55,273 bases of DNA from Thermodesulfatator atlanticus DSM 21156 (GCF_000421585.1 NZ_ATXH01000016.1:1-55273); one strand, 5' to 3'; shown: positions 1 through 9,104, counted from the stretch's first letter. Program-made: numbers and translations. The notes: generated by a model from the sequence alone, not told the origin.

Positions 1-400
1 CCTCACCGTCTTTTTGCCCCTGGGCAAAGCCTTTTTCATAGGCCTCTTGCTCAATAAGGGCAATGCGCTGGGATACTTCCGGATGAGCACGCAAATCTTC
101 AATGCTTAATTGGGAAATATCAAAGCTTTCAGCCTCGCTCTCTGTTTCTTCAGGGAGATTTTTATTTTCTTCTTCAGTTATGATCTCTTCAGAAGATACG
201 TTATTTTCAATGGTTGAAACATTTTCTTGATCTATCTGTTCATGTTTTTTTTGTTGTTCAGCTCTTTTTCTTTCGATTTCTTGCCAGGCTTCCTCGGGCA
301 AAAGTTCGCAAAAGGCACTGAAATTTTCTTCTTTTTCTTCAGGGAGAAAGAAATTAAAAACCTTGGTTTTTCCGCCTTTGATTATCTTAGACAAATTCAT
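1..400 (-). CDS. fliH: FliH, flagellar export regulator (partial, cut by window edge)
   Basis: Open frame running off the left edge; about 133 N-terminal residues are visible. It begins MNLSKIIKGGKTKVF, passes through a very acidic linker (many Glu, about residues 50-95), then reaches a helical part with EAYEKGFAQGQKDGE, the Gly-spaced motif typical of FliH just before its coiled coil. FliH binds the FliI ATPase and controls flagellar type III export on the cytoplasmic side. It lies directly after fliG, and its start overlaps the last 14 bases of fliG. The ATG at 400 sits immediately against a GGGGAGG sequence, leaving almost no spacing; the TTG two codons later has ideal spacing and may be the true start. 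Identity follows from order plus the motif. Confidence 0.85.
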   Translation of the reverse strand, partial: MNLSKIIKGGKTKVFNFFLPEEKEENFSAFCELLPEEAWQEIERKRAEQQKKHEQIDQENVSTIENNVSSEEIITEEENKNLPEETESEAESFDISQLSIEDLRAHPEVSQRIALIEQEAYEKGFAQGQKDGE

Positions 401-1400
401 CCTCCCCTACGGCCAGCACAATTTTTCCTTCTTGTTCAAGGCGTTTGGCCACTTTGATAATGTTTTGCTGGGCTGCTTCTACGTCAGCTACCCGCACAGG
501 GCCCATGATTTCAAGGTCTTCTTTAAGCAACTGGGCAGCCCTTGAGCTCATATTGCTCAAGAACTTCTCACGTAGCTCTTCTGAGGCAGTCTTCAAGGCA
601 AGCTTTAGGTCTTCGGTGGAAATCTCTTTCAAGATGGCCTGGATAGCGGTATCGTCCACCTTAAGAAGGTCTTCAAAGGTGAAGAGATATTTCCGTACTT
701 CTTCGGCAAGGTGTGGATTTTCTTCTTCCACTTCAGAAAGAATTTCTTCTTCAAGGTCACGGCTTACATGAGAAAGGATTTCCGCCGCACGTTCAACACC
801 GCCAAGTTTTTTGCTGAAGGTTCCACCCACCGCTTCTAATTCTTCTTCAAGGGCAGCGCTAATTTCCTGGATGATCTCAGGGTCAACTTTATCCAGCTCT
901 GCTACCCGGTAAACCACTTCACTACGCAAATTTTCAGGGAGATGGGCTATTACCTGGCCGGCTTTGTCAGGATCAAGGTGAACCAGAATAATAGCAATAG
1001 TCTGGGGGTGTTCGTTTCTCAAGAAATTGGCAATGGTGCGCGGATCAAGACGGCGGAGTTTTTCAAAAACTTTAGGGCCAAGCTCCTGGCGTATTTCTTC
1101 GTATATCTCTTTTCCGCGTTCACCGTAGGCCTTAAGCAAACTCTGCTGCAGAAAGTCGTCAGGGGAAACCGTAAGATCAGCAAGTAACTCTCTGCTTTCC
1201 ATGTTAGCTTCGTCAAGCACTTTTTTAACAGCTTCTGCAGGAATATAGTCAAGGCGTGCCATTTCAACGCCAATACGTTTTATCTCCTCTTCTGAGAGAT
1301 ATTTGTAAACCTCAGCGGTAAACTCTTCTCCCATGGTTAGCAGGAAGATAGCGGCCTTTTGAGGGCCAGTTAGGTTTTCAGGGTCTATTTTAACGGGCAT
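387..1400 (-). CDS. fliG: FliG, flagellar motor switch protein
   Basis: 337 residues, the usual FliG length. FliG sits on the cytoplasmic face of the MS ring, couples rotor to stator, and takes part in switching. Visible hallmarks are the N-terminal LTGPQKAAIFLLTMGEE segment that binds FliF, the central EHPQTIAIILVHLDP motif, and the C-terminal charged helix region LLKVDDTAIQAILKEI with MGPVRVADVEAAQ near the end. The start overlaps the end of fliF by 11 bases, so translation is probably coupled. It lies between fliF and fliH in the conserved flgBC-fliEFGH order. Confidence 0.97.
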   Translation of the reverse strand: MPVKIDPENLTGPQKAAIFLLTMGEEFTAEVYKYLSEEEIKRIGVEMARLDYIPAEAVKKVLDEANMESRELLADLTVSPDDFLQQSLLKAYGERGKEIYEEIRQELGPKVFEKLRRLDPRTIANFLRNEHPQTIAIILVHLDPDKAGQVIAHLPENLRSEVVYRVAELDKVDPEIIQEISAALEEELEAVGGTFSKKLGGVERAAEILSHVSRDLEEEILSEVEEENPHLAEEVRKYLFTFEDLLKVDDTAIQAILKEISTEDLKLALKTASEELREKFLSNMSSRAAQLLKEDLEIMGPVRVADVEAAQQNIIKVAKRLEQEGKIVLAVGEDEFV

Positions 1401-2991
1401 GGGCCTCAGCCTCCTTTAAGGCTTTTTGTCTTTCTTCTTCTGATTCTTCTGCTAACCAGCGTTTTACGAGCACTGCCGCCCGCTCAGGCTGGTTATGAAT
1501 GATGTTTAAGGCAATCTCTTGCGGAAGCGGAGTGGGCTCTTCAGCCTCCAGGGCCTCTTTTTCTTCTTCAGTTAAGGCCTCCTGAGGCTCTGGCTCGGGT
1601 TCAGGCTCAAGGCGCTTGAGAAAGGTCTTAAGCACCGGCCTTATCACCAGGAGCAAGAAAAGCACAATCAGGAGAAATTCAATAATAGGCCTGCTAAAGC
1701 GTTCCGCATAAGATAGCCAGCTGGCCTCAGGCTTAAGTTCCTCAAACCCCCTGAAAGGCAGCATGGTAACTTCTACGTGGTCCCCCCGGTCGGGGTTGTA
1801 GCCAATAGCTCCCTTGACCAGCTTTTCTACCTGCGCAAGCTGGTCTTCCGCAGCCTGGGCTTCGCCTTTTTTAGCCCCCTGAGAAAGAACGGCAGCATCA
1901 ACCAAAACGGCTACAGAAATATTCCTTATCGTGCCGGGCATAAACTCCTGGTGCCGCACCACTTTGCTTACTTCGTAATTTCTGGTGATACTGCGCTTGG
2001 TCTCGCGCTGGGTTTGGGAAAGACTTTTGGTATTTCCTTCTACCTTGTTGGCAAGAGCCCCCTTTACCCCAGGGATCCCCCCCTCTGAAACCCCTTCTTT
2101 CGTGCTTTCTTCGCTTAGCTCACTCCTTACCGCGGTGCCCTCAGGATCATAAGTTTCTTCGTTTCTAACTTCTTTGGTAAAGTCTACATCCACGGAGACC
2201 TGCGCAATAGCATGTCCAGGCCCAAGGGCTTGGGCTAAAAGAGATTCGATTTTTTCCTGGTAAGAAGACTCAAGTTGTTTGCGGTAGGCAAGTTGCTCGG
2301 AAGTAAGGCGTTCTTCAGGGGTCTCAGCGCGATAAAGCACCTTGCCCTTAGTATCAACCACTGTTACGTTTTCCGGGCTAAGCCCTGGTACAGCGCTTGC
2401 CACCAGGTTCACTATTCCTTCTACTTCCCGGCGGGTAAGCCTTTTTCCTTCTTTTAACTTTACAAAAACAGAGGCTTTGGGCGGCTTTTCTTCCTCGATG
2501 AAAACACTTTCTTTGGGAAGGGCCAGATGGACCCTTGCGGCTTCCACCGCAGAAAGACTCATTATCGTGCGAGACAGCTCACCTTCTAAAGCCCGCTGGT
2601 AGTTTACCCGCTCAAGAAAGTCCGTGGCTCCAAGCTGGTTTTTGTCAAAAATCTCAAAGCCGGCAAGATCAGGGCTTAAAAGCCCGTGGCTAGCAAGGGC
2701 CATGCGCACCTCGGGGACTTTGTCCCGTGGGACTTTAATGGCTCCATCCTGAGAAACTTGATAGGGAATCTTTTCTTGCTTTAAAAAATCAATAACTTTG
2801 GCGGCCTGTTCTTCAGGAAGGCCGCGATAAAGGAGCCCCCATTCTGTGCGGTTGGCGTAATAAATAAGCCCAAGCAAGCCTACGGTGACCAGCAAAACTG
2901 TACCAATGGCTGCAATGCGCTGTTCTTTGGAAAGACTTGCCCAGAAGTCTCTAAGCTGTGTGATTACATCTTTAGGCGCCGGAAAGGCCAT
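1390..2991 (-). CDS. fliF: FliF, flagellar MS-ring protein
   Basis: 533 residues. FliF forms the inner-membrane MS ring on which the basal body is built. Two membrane segments are visible, at about residues 24-46 (AAIGTVLLVTVGLLGLIYYA) and 433-455 (IIEFLLIVLFLLLVIRPVL), enclosing a periplasmic region with the YscJ/FliF motif (ARVHLALPKESVF and following). A Glu/Pro-rich stretch (EPEPEPEP) follows the second segment, and the cytoplasmic tail ends with the FliG-binding region (IALNIIHNQPERAAVLVKRW). It is downstream of fliE and overlaps fliG. Confidence 0.97.
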   Translation of the reverse strand: MAFPAPKDVITQLRDFWASLSKEQRIAAIGTVLLVTVGLLGLIYYANRTEWGLLYRGLPEEQAAKVIDFLKQEKIPYQVSQDGAIKVPRDKVPEVRMALASHGLLSPDLAGFEIFDKNQLGATDFLERVNYQRALEGELSRTIMSLSAVEAARVHLALPKESVFIEEEKPPKASVFVKLKEGKRLTRREVEGIVNLVASAVPGLSPENVTVVDTKGKVLYRAETPEERLTSEQLAYRKQLESSYQEKIESLLAQALGPGHAIAQVSVDVDFTKEVRNEETYDPEGTAVRSELSEESTKEGVSEGGIPGVKGALANKVEGNTKSLSQTQRETKRSITRNYEVSKVVRHQEFMPGTIRNISVAVLVDAAVLSQGAKKGEAQAAEDQLAQVEKLVKGAIGYNPDRGDHVEVTMLPFRGFEELKPEASWLSYAERFSRPIIEFLLIVLFLLLVIRPVLKTFLKRLEPEPEPEPQEALTEEEKEALEAEEPTPLPQEIALNIIHNQPERAAVLVKRWLAEESEEERQKALKEAEAHAR

Positions 2992-3006
2992 CGCTTATCT
3001 CCTTAG

Positions 3007-3297
3007 CTATAATTGCATGCGCATAATTTCTTCGTACGCCTGAAGCACCTTGTTGCGCACTTGAAGCAAGAAACGAAAAGAAAGGTCCGCCTTAGTAAGG
3101 GAAAGAGTTAGACCGGCAAGGTCAGGGTTTTCCCCTGAAGCAAAGGCCTTTAAGTTTTCCGCGGCCACTTTCTGTGCGGCGTCAACGGTTTTTATTTCCT
3201 GTTTGAGTAAGTTTAAAAAGTTTTCTTGCGCCTCCTGGGTTTGCTTCTTTGGCAAACTGTTAAGACCATAAGGATTACCAAGGCTGTTTATCTTCAT
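3007..3297 (-). CDS. fliE: FliE, MS-ring/rod junction protein
   Basis: 96 residues, typical of FliE, which joins the MS ring to the proximal rod and is exported through the flagellar apparatus. The conserved C-terminal part is clear: KADLSFRFLLQVRNKVLQAYEEIMRMQL, ending with the usual YxEIMRMQL-type tail. The N-terminus lacks a signal peptide, as expected for a type III substrate. It lies 10 bases downstream of flgC and 15 upstream of fliF in the same operon. Confidence 0.95.
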   Translation of the reverse strand: MKINSLGNPYGLNSLPKKQTQEAQENFLNLLKQEIKTVDAAQKVAAENLKAFASGENPDLAGLTLSLTKADLSFRFLLQVRNKVLQAYEEIMRMQL

Positions 3298-3307
3298 AGC
3301 GAACTCC

Positions 3308-3742
3308 TTACTTCAGAATTTCCAAAGTCTTCATGGCCATAGTTTTGGTGGTAGAAACTACCGAGAGATTGGCTTCATAGGCCCTTGAGGCTGAAAGAAG
3401 CTCTACCATTTCGGTGAATACATCCACGTTTGGATAACGCACTATGCCACGTTCATCGGCATCAGGATGCCCGGGGTCATAAACTTCGCGAAATGGGCTT
3501 TGGTCTTCCACTATGGTAAGGACCTTTGGGGCGTAAAGTTTATCTGCCAGGCTTCCCAGTTCTTTTTCAAGATCTTGGGCAAAAGGTGTTGCTTCAACTA
3601 TTACGTTTTCCGCACGATAAGGTTCACCTGTTAGCGTGCGGGTTACGTTTGCGTTGGCAAGATTCATAGCCGTGATGTTAAGGCGGGTGCGTTGCACCGA
3701 AAGACCACTTGAAGCCAAACGCAAAGCCGTAAGAAGTTTCAT
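3308..3742 (-). CDS. flgC: FlgC, flagellar proximal rod protein
   Basis: 144 residues, usual for FlgC. The N-terminus carries the rod-protein signature (ASSGLSVQRTRLNITAMNLANANV) and the C-terminus the matching helix (VDVFTEMVELLSASRAYEANLSVVSTTKTMAMKTLEIL) that packs against it in the rod. The middle PNVDV motif is typical. Its ATG overlaps the flgB stop codon (TAATG), so translation is likely coupled. Confidence 0.97.
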   Translation of the reverse strand: MKLLTALRLASSGLSVQRTRLNITAMNLANANVTRTLTGEPYRAENVIVEATPFAQDLEKELGSLADKLYAPKVLTIVEDQSPFREVYDPGHPDADERGIVRYPNVDVFTEMVELLSASRAYEANLSVVSTTKTMAMKTLEILK

Positions 3743-4149
3743 TATCTCTTACCTCCTTCGGTAATTGCCTCTTTAAGAAGAGCTATTTCTTTCATCAGGG
3801 CCTGGATGGTGGCCTGATACATGAGGTTATTTTCAGAAAGTTTGGCCATCTCCGCTTCAAGGGAAACATTATTAGGGGTCCCTTCCACAGGAGGGCTCTC
3901 TTCTTCAAGTGGGTAAGAACCATCTGGCGAAAGCCCTGGCTTAATATGCCTCGGGTTAGTGAGCTTAAGAGGAGGGCTTCCTTTAAGATATGCCTGCATG
4001 ACCTTTTCAAAGGGAATGTCTTTGGCCCGGTAGCCAGGGGTGTCAACATTGGCAATGTTTGCCGCAATAACATCATGGCGTGCCAGGCGCACCTTAAGGG
4101 CCTGGGTTACCACCTGCCAGGTCTTTCCAAAAAGTTTTTCTCCTATCAT
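3742..4149 (-). CDS. flgB: FlgB, flagellar proximal rod protein
   Basis: 135 residues. Rod protein exported through the flagellar type III apparatus. The N-terminal motif RHDVIAANIANVDTPGYRAKDIPFE is the hallmark of FlgB. The C-terminal SLEAEMAKLSENNLMYQATIQAL is the conserved closing helix. A strong ribosome site (AGGAGGGGG) precedes the ATG. It directly follows the sigma-54 activator gene, nine bases away, and opens the structural part of the operon. Confidence 0.97.
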   Translation of the reverse strand: MIGEKLFGKTWQVVTQALKVRLARHDVIAANIANVDTPGYRAKDIPFEKVMQAYLKGSPPLKLTNPRHIKPGLSPDGSYPLEEESPPVEGTPNNVSLEAEMAKLSENNLMYQATIQALMKEIALLKEAITEGGKR

Positions 4150-4158
4150 ATCCCCCTC

Positions 4159-5463
4159 CTAAAAAAGCCCGGCTTCTCTATAAACCTGGAGTTTGTTACG
4201 CAGGGTGCGCACACTGATACCAAGGATTTCCGCAGCCTTTGTTCGGTTCCCGTTGGCTGCGGCAAGGGCCTTCATAATCATTTCCCTTTCCACTTCTTTT
4301 AAGGGTTTAAGCGGAATCTCTTTACCATTGCGTTTGAAGCTCCCCGGAAATAAGTCCTCAAGCCTAATCCAGGGACCTTTGGCCAGAAGCACCCCGCGTT
4401 CAATAAGGTTTTTCAATTCACGGACATTTCCTGGCCAGGAGTACTGGGTAAGTTTTTCAAGAACTCCCTGGTCAAAACCTTTTATTTCGCGACTGTATTT
4501 CTTGGCAAAATCTTCGCAAAATTTTTGGGCAAGAAGCTTGATATCTTCTGGGCGCTCCCTTAAAGGCGGAAGCTCAACGGGTATGACGTTAAGGCGAAAG
4601 TAAAGATCTTCACGAAAATTACCTTTGGCAACTTCTGCGGCTATATCACGATTGGTGGTGGCGATAACACGCACGTCAATCTTTACGGGATAAGCCCCGC
4701 CAAGGCGGTCAACTTCGCCTTCTTGAAGCACGCGCAGGAACTTGGCCTGAAGAGCAAGGGGCATCTCAGTGATCTCGTCAAGGAGAATGGTCCCCCCGTT
4801 TGCCAGCTCAAATTTGCCAAGCTTTCTGGTAAAAGCTCCAGAGAAGGCACCTTTTTCATAACCAAAAAGCTCTGATTCCAGGAGATTCTCAGGAAGGGCC
4901 GCACAGTTTATGGCGATAAAAGGCCCTCTTGCGCGATCACTTTCCTGATGAATAAAACGAGCAAGAACCTCTTTGCCTGTCCCAGACTCACCGGTAATAA
5001 GCACAGTGGCTTTGCTTTTGGCAATCTCTTTAAGGCGAGTAAGAAGTGCCTTAAGCCTTTTATTTGCGGTAAGAAAATTCCCTTCTGTAAAAGAGTGATC
5101 GGTTTCGCGCGCGGCTTTTAAGGCTATCTCGCAAAGGAGATCCGGATCAGTAGATAGCAGCCGATAATCAAAGGCCCCTTGTTTCACCGCAGCCACCGCT
5201 TCTTCAAGATCAACTGTTGCGGTAAACAAAATAACCGGAAGAAGGGGATCATAGGTTGATAATTCTTTTAAAATGGCGAGCCTTCCTGTGGTTTCATTTT
5301 CAAGGTTTACAAGGGCAAGGGAAAACTCCCTGTCCTCAATCAGAGAAAGGGCGTCTTTTTTGTCATGAGCAAAGGCCAAAGAGGCACCTTTTTCAAGGAG
5401 CCTTTGAACAAGCTCTCCTAAATCGCCTTCTTTGGTATCAAGTATCAGGATCTCTTTACTCAT
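4159..5463 (-). CDS. Sigma-54 activator with degenerate receiver (flagellar regulator type)
   Basis: 434 residues: receiver-like domain (about 1-120), AAA+ sigma-54 activator domain (about 130-365) and Fis-type helix-turn-helix (about 395-425, NGNRTKAAEILGISVRTLRNKL). Walker A is GESGTGKE, and the sigma-54 contact loop is GAFSGA rather than GAFTGA. The receiver looks inactive: the usual phospho-acceptor Asp is Asn53 (LALVNLEN), and the Lys of the normal DYxxKP motif is missing (DYRLLST). It therefore probably works without phosphorylation, like FleQ/FlrA-type flagellar masters. Its ATG overlaps the stop of the upstream TPR gene (TGATG) and flgB follows at once, so it likely activates this operon. 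The exact orthologue name cannot be decided. Confidence 0.9.
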   Translation of the reverse strand: MSKEILILDTKEGDLGELVQRLLEKGASLAFAHDKKDALSLIEDREFSLALVNLENETTGRLAILKELSTYDPLLPVILFTATVDLEEAVAAVKQGAFDYRLLSTDPDLLCEIALKAARETDHSFTEGNFLTANKRLKALLTRLKEIAKSKATVLITGESGTGKEVLARFIHQESDRARGPFIAINCAALPENLLESELFGYEKGAFSGAFTRKLGKFELANGGTILLDEITEMPLALQAKFLRVLQEGEVDRLGGAYPVKIDVRVIATTNRDIAAEVAKGNFREDLYFRLNVIPVELPPLRERPEDIKLLAQKFCEDFAKKYSREIKGFDQGVLEKLTQYSWPGNVRELKNLIERGVLLAKGPWIRLEDLFPGSFKRNGKEIPLKPLKEVEREMIMKALAAANGNRTKAAEILGISVRTLRNKLQVYREAGLF

Positions 5464-7502
5464 CAGTAAATCTCACTTCTTGCCGCATCTACCAGTTCTT
5501 GCGCCTTGACCAAGGTAGAAGAAAGGCGCCCGTAGAGATCTTTTTCCTGGGATAACTTTTGCCAGAGCGCAAGGGCGGTTTCAGCCTCACCCTGTCTTTC
5601 AAGTAAAAGGCCTTTTATCCAAAGAAGTTCCCGGTCATCTGGAAATTTCTTTTGAAGAAAAGAAAGAACCTGGGCACAAAGACTGTATTTTTCCTCTGAA
5701 AGGGTTTTAAGAGCCAGGGTTTTACCTAAAAGAGCGTCAACCTTTTGGGCTTTCTTCAAAAGGTTAAGGGCCTTCTCGTAGCGGCCTACCTGGACATAAA
5801 GATAGAGAATTTTGTGAAGAATATCTTTTTTGAGTTCAGGGTCTTGGGTTTTTTGGTATGCGAATTCAAAGTCAGGAATGGCTGATACCAAAGCCCCCTG
5901 TGATTCTTTATAAAGCCCAAGCAAATAACGATAATAAGGATTTTCCCCCGCAGTTTCATCTTTTTCTGCATATTTTTCAAGTATCTTCCCGGAAAGGGAT
6001 TTAGCCTCTTTATCGCCTTTAAGGAGTAGCTCGCATAAACTGAGAAGGTAGTCAGCTTTCCAATTAGCTGGGATGGGCAGGAAGTAGCCTTCTAGAAGGA
6101 TTAGGCGCGCTTTGGTGTCAAGGCCAAGCTTAAGATAGGCCTGGGCTGCCCAGTAAAAACTCATAGCACAGCTGGCCTTTGTCAAAGCATTTTTGTGCTC
6201 AGCAAAAAACGTAATGATTTCCTGGTAGCGTTTTTCTCCCAAAAGGGCCTGCTCCCAAAGGGAAGCTGCGCGACAAAGAACCGGATAAACCTCTGATAAG
6301 TATGAAGATTTGGGATATTTCTTTAAGAAATCCCAGACGCTTTTAAGACAGGCTTCGATGTTTTTGTCCTCTAAAAGAAGCTTTATTTCAAAGGCATGGG
6401 CTTCTTCGGTGATAGGGGCATTGGGATAATCTTTTTTAAGCAAACGACAGAGATTTAAAAGGAACCTCCTGGTTTCCGGTCTTTTTATGCCAATTTTTTC
6501 TTCAAAGAGATAGCGCATCTGATAGAGTCTGAATTTGGCGTAAGTGCCTTCAGGCTCCTGCGGCCAGGAAGTATAAATAAGCTCAAAGATGCGCCGGGCA
6601 GCCCGGTAGTCTTTACGGGAAAAATAGGCCTCGCCCAGCTTAAAAAGCAAAGAAGGGGTCTCTTTTATTTGACCAGAAAGATTTAAATACTCAAAAATTT
6701 CTTCTTCAGCCTTTTTAATATTGCCTTGTTTTAAGTGGTAAAGGGCAAGGGTTTTTAAGATTTGAGGGGCCCTGGTCTTAGCAGAAGGGTTTTTTTCCAA
6801 AAAAGCCAAAAATTTTTCAGGAGACTCCCCTGCCTTAAGCAAGATCGAAATGGCCTTTGCCTTTTCTTCAAGCTTGCACTTGTCAGAAGAAAAGACCATA
6901 TCAGCAAGACGTTTGGTCTTTTCAGGAATTTTGCGGGCAAGAAAAATGCGTGCCGCGATTAAGTTGCCTTCACAAATTTCCGGACATTCCGGAAACTTGG
7001 TCTTTAGAAACCTGACATAAGTCAGGGCATCTTCATAAAGACCAAGGGCTTCCGCACTTGCAGCGAGCAAGATGTATGCCCTTGGTGGAAGATCTGCTTC
7101 CTTTATTAATGGCCTTAAGAGATCCAGGACTTTTTGATAATCATTTCGTTCAAAATAGATTTCAGCGGCAAGGAGTCGCGCCTTGGCCACCAAGGGCCTT
7201 TCTTTGGGAAAGCGTTTTTCAAGTTCTTCAAGAAGGGCAAGGGCACGGTCGTGGTCACCCTCTTGGTAAAAGGTCCTGGCCTGCTCATACCACCATTTTG
7301 CCCCTTCGGTGGCGAAAGCAGGGGTAAAAAATACCAATGTAAGAAACACCAATAGAGACCCTAGCAAAACACTTTTCCTGAGGTCTGTGCTAGGATACCT
7401 TCCTATTTTTCGATCCGAAAAATGGGAACGGATCCCTTGCGGCTGTGCTGCAAACACAAATCTCGCCAATTTTGCAAAGGTCTCCAATAACAAAAAACTC
7501 AT
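5463..7502 (-). CDS. Exported TPR-repeat protein heading the flagellar operon
   Basis: Up to 679 residues, built almost wholly of TPR-like helical hairpins (for example ARTFYQEGDHDRALALLEEL, and repeats to the C-terminus). A signal peptide is clear at residues about 46-65 (LLGSLLVFLTLVFFTPAFA), so the mature protein should be periplasmic. The first 43 or so residues come from a repeat element (7393-7484) and have no protein character. The true start is probably internal, for example TTG at 7367 with AGGA upstream, unless translation starts at ATG 7502 just after the predicted transcript start. It is the first gene behind the sigma-54 promoter at 7518-7533 and is coupled to the regulator gene. 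A role in flagellar assembly or motor support is inferred from position only. Confidence 0.8.
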   Translation of the reverse strand: MSFLLLETFAKLARFVFAAQPQGIRSHFSDRKIGRYPSTDLRKSVLLGSLLVFLTLVFFTPAFATEGAKWWYEQARTFYQEGDHDRALALLEELEKRFPKERPLVAKARLLAAEIYFERNDYQKVLDLLRPLIKEADLPPRAYILLAASAEALGLYEDALTYVRFLKTKFPECPEICEGNLIAARIFLARKIPEKTKRLADMVFSSDKCKLEEKAKAISILLKAGESPEKFLAFLEKNPSAKTRAPQILKTLALYHLKQGNIKKAEEEIFEYLNLSGQIKETPSLLFKLGEAYFSRKDYRAARRIFELIYTSWPQEPEGTYAKFRLYQMRYLFEEKIGIKRPETRRFLLNLCRLLKKDYPNAPITEEAHAFEIKLLLEDKNIEACLKSVWDFLKKYPKSSYLSEVYPVLCRAASLWEQALLGEKRYQEIITFFAEHKNALTKASCAMSFYWAAQAYLKLGLDTKARLILLEGYFLPIPANWKADYLLSLCELLLKGDKEAKSLSGKILEKYAEKDETAGENPYYRYLLGLYKESQGALVSAIPDFEFAYQKTQDPELKKDILHKILYLYVQVGRYEKALNLLKKAQKVDALLGKTLALKTLSEEKYSLCAQVLSFLQKKFPDDRELLWIKGLLLERQGEAETALALWQKLSQEKDLYGRLSSTLVKAQELVDAARSEIY
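7393..7484 (-). repeat. Short hairpin element (MITE-like), copy 1
   Basis: On the minus strand it runs from GAGACCTTTGCAAAATTGG (7484 end) through a GCAAGCACA-like stretch into a hairpin with GGGATCCGTTCC on one arm and a decayed partner arm (GGATACCTTCC on the plus strand). It lies in the leader or N-terminal codons of the TPR gene, between that gene and its sigma-54 promoter. Confidence 0.85.
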
Positions 7503-7517
7503 CGTGGAGCTAAAGAT

Positions 7518-7533
7518 AGCAAAGCTTGTGCCT
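7518..7533 (-). promoter_or_regulatory. Sigma-54 (-24/-12) promoter for flagellar operon
   Basis: Minus strand reads AGGCACAAGCTTTGCT, one base from the consensus TGGCAC-N5-TTGCW, with the invariant GG and GC ten bases apart. Transcription should start near 7507, just before the TPR gene. The operon's own second gene and the neighbouring gene at 7622-9016 both encode sigma-54 activators. Confidence 0.75.
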
Positions 7534-7621
7534 GAAAAGAGTAGCTCGAAAATCGACGTTATATTTGAAGGTTACATAGAGGACGGAAGGCCTAAACTAA
7601 ATTTTAGCCAAAATTTTGACA

Positions 7622-9016
7622 CTAATTCGCTTTGGGGGTCATGATTTTTTGTTTTTTCATCTTTTCGATAAGGGTGGTACGATTGATATGCAGAAGCTTT
7701 GCCGCGCGATTTTTAACCCATCCCGTCTTCTCAAGGGCCTTGATAATGAGATTTTTTTCAAACTCTGCTACCATTTGTTGTAAATAAATGCCTTCCTCAG
7801 GGATGTCAAAATCCTGGACACCTGGCGAACAACTCCCTTGAACCTTTTCAAGGATATATTCCGGCACGTCTTCTAAATCAAGGTATTCTCCGTTTGAAAG
7901 AATCACCATGCGTTCGACTACGTTTTCAAGCTCACGCACGTTTCCCGGCCAATTATGGCCCATAAGGCAGGAAAGGGCTTCTTTGGTAATGCCTTTTATG
8001 TTTCTTTTTTTCTGGCGGTTAAAACGTGCCAAGAAATGGTCAATCAAAAGTGGAATATCTTCTTTACGCTCCCTTAACGGGGGGAGTTTGATGGGGATGA
8101 CATTCAAACGGTAATAAAGATCTTCGCGAAAACGACCTTCTTTTACTTCTTTTTCAAGATCTTTATTGGTAGCGGCAATGACCCGAATATCGACCTTGAT
8201 AGAGCGCGTCCCCCCTACCCTTTCGAAAGCATGATCCTGAAGCACCCTCAAGAGCTTTACCTGGAGCTTGGGGCTCATCTCAGCGATTTCATCAAGAAAG
8301 ATGGTACCCCCATGGGCCAGCTCAAAGCGGCCGATACGTGTTTTCACCGCACCGGTAAAAGCGCCACGTTCATGACCAAAAAGTTCGGACTCAAGGAGTT
8401 CTTCAGGAATAGCCCCACAATTAACCGGCACAAATGGCCCATCACGTCTGCTGCTTGCGGCATGAATAGCCCTTGCCACAAGTTCTTTCCCTGTTCCTGA
8501 TTCTCCAAGCACCAAAACTGTTGCTTCGGTGTCGGCGACTTTCTCAATAAGGGAAAATACTTGGCGCATGGGTTTGCTTTTACCGACGATTTCTCCGTAG
8601 CCCCATTGCTGCCAGAGCTTGCGGCGCAGGTATTCGTTTTCTCGACGCAGACGCCTCGTCTCAAGGGCCTTTTCAAGGGTGAGCATAAGCTCATCTAGGG
8701 CAACAGGCTTGGTTAGAAAATCGTAGGCACCTTTTTTAATGGCCTCTACCGCGCTTTTGATGCTGCCGTGGCCAGTAAGAATGATACAAATGGTTTCAGG
8801 CGTATGCTCGACTATATACTCCAGGACCTCAAGCCCGGTCAGCTTGGGCATGGCAAGATCAGTAATGGCGACATCGTAAAAAGACTCACTCAATTTTGCT
8901 ATGCCTTCTTCGCCATCATGGGCTACTTCCACTTCAAAACCTTTTTCCAGCAAGAAATCCTTGACGATTTCCGCTTCTGCGGGATTATCTTCAATGACCA
9001 GAATTGATTCACGCAT
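7622..9016 (-). CDS. NtrC-family sigma-54 response regulator
   Basis: 464 residues from the ATG at 9016, chosen because AAAGGTGGG lies at proper distance; an upstream in-frame ATG at 9049 has no such site. Receiver domain (1-120) with intact Asp53 ([10 protein letters not shown]) and Lys (DFLTKP). AAA+ domain with Walker A GESGTGKE and a perfect GAFTGA loop. C-terminal Fis-type DNA-binding helix pair ([20 protein letters not shown]). No histidine kinase gene is adjacent, so the partner kinase is elsewhere. Its position beside the sigma-54-driven flagellar operon suggests it may be the phosphorylated flagellar activator (FlrC/FlgR role), but this is inference. Confidence 0.92.
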   Translation of the reverse strand: MRESILVIEDNPAEAEIVKDFLLEKGFEVEVAHDGEEGIAKLSESFYDVAITDLAMPKLTGLEVLEYIVEHTPETICIILTGHGSIKSAVEAIKKGAYDFLTKPVALDELMLTLEKALETRRLRRENEYLRRKLWQQWGYGEIVGKSKPMRQVFSLIEKVADTEATVLVLGESGTGKELVARAIHAASSRRDGPFVPVNCGAIPEELLESELFGHERGAFTGAVKTRIGRFELAHGGTIFLDEIAEMSPKLQVKLLRVLQDHAFERVGGTRSIKVDIRVIAATNKDLEKEVKEGRFREDLYYRLNVIPIKLPPLRERKEDIPLLIDHFLARFNRQKKRNIKGITKEALSCLMGHNWPGNVRELENVVERMVILSNGEYLDLEDVPEYILEKVQGSCSPGVQDFDIPEEGIYLQQMVAEFEKNLIIKALEKTGWVKNRAAKLLHINRTTLIEKMKKQKIMTPKAN

Positions 9017-9076
9017 AAACCCACCTTTTAGACTTGCAGAATTCCCCAAAGAAAATACCTTTGAAGGTTAAAGTGT

Positions 9077-9104
9077 GTCAATTTTTTTCTGTCATAAAAT
9101 TGAC
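9077..9104. promoter_or_regulatory. Inverted repeat upstream of nadC (possible operator)
   Basis: Perfect 9-bp arms GTCAATTTT and AAAATTGAC separated by 10 bases, ending just before the GGAGG ribosome site of nadC. It could be an operator or an RNA hairpin that limits ribosome access. No known NAD-repressor site was recognised. Confidence 0.4.
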
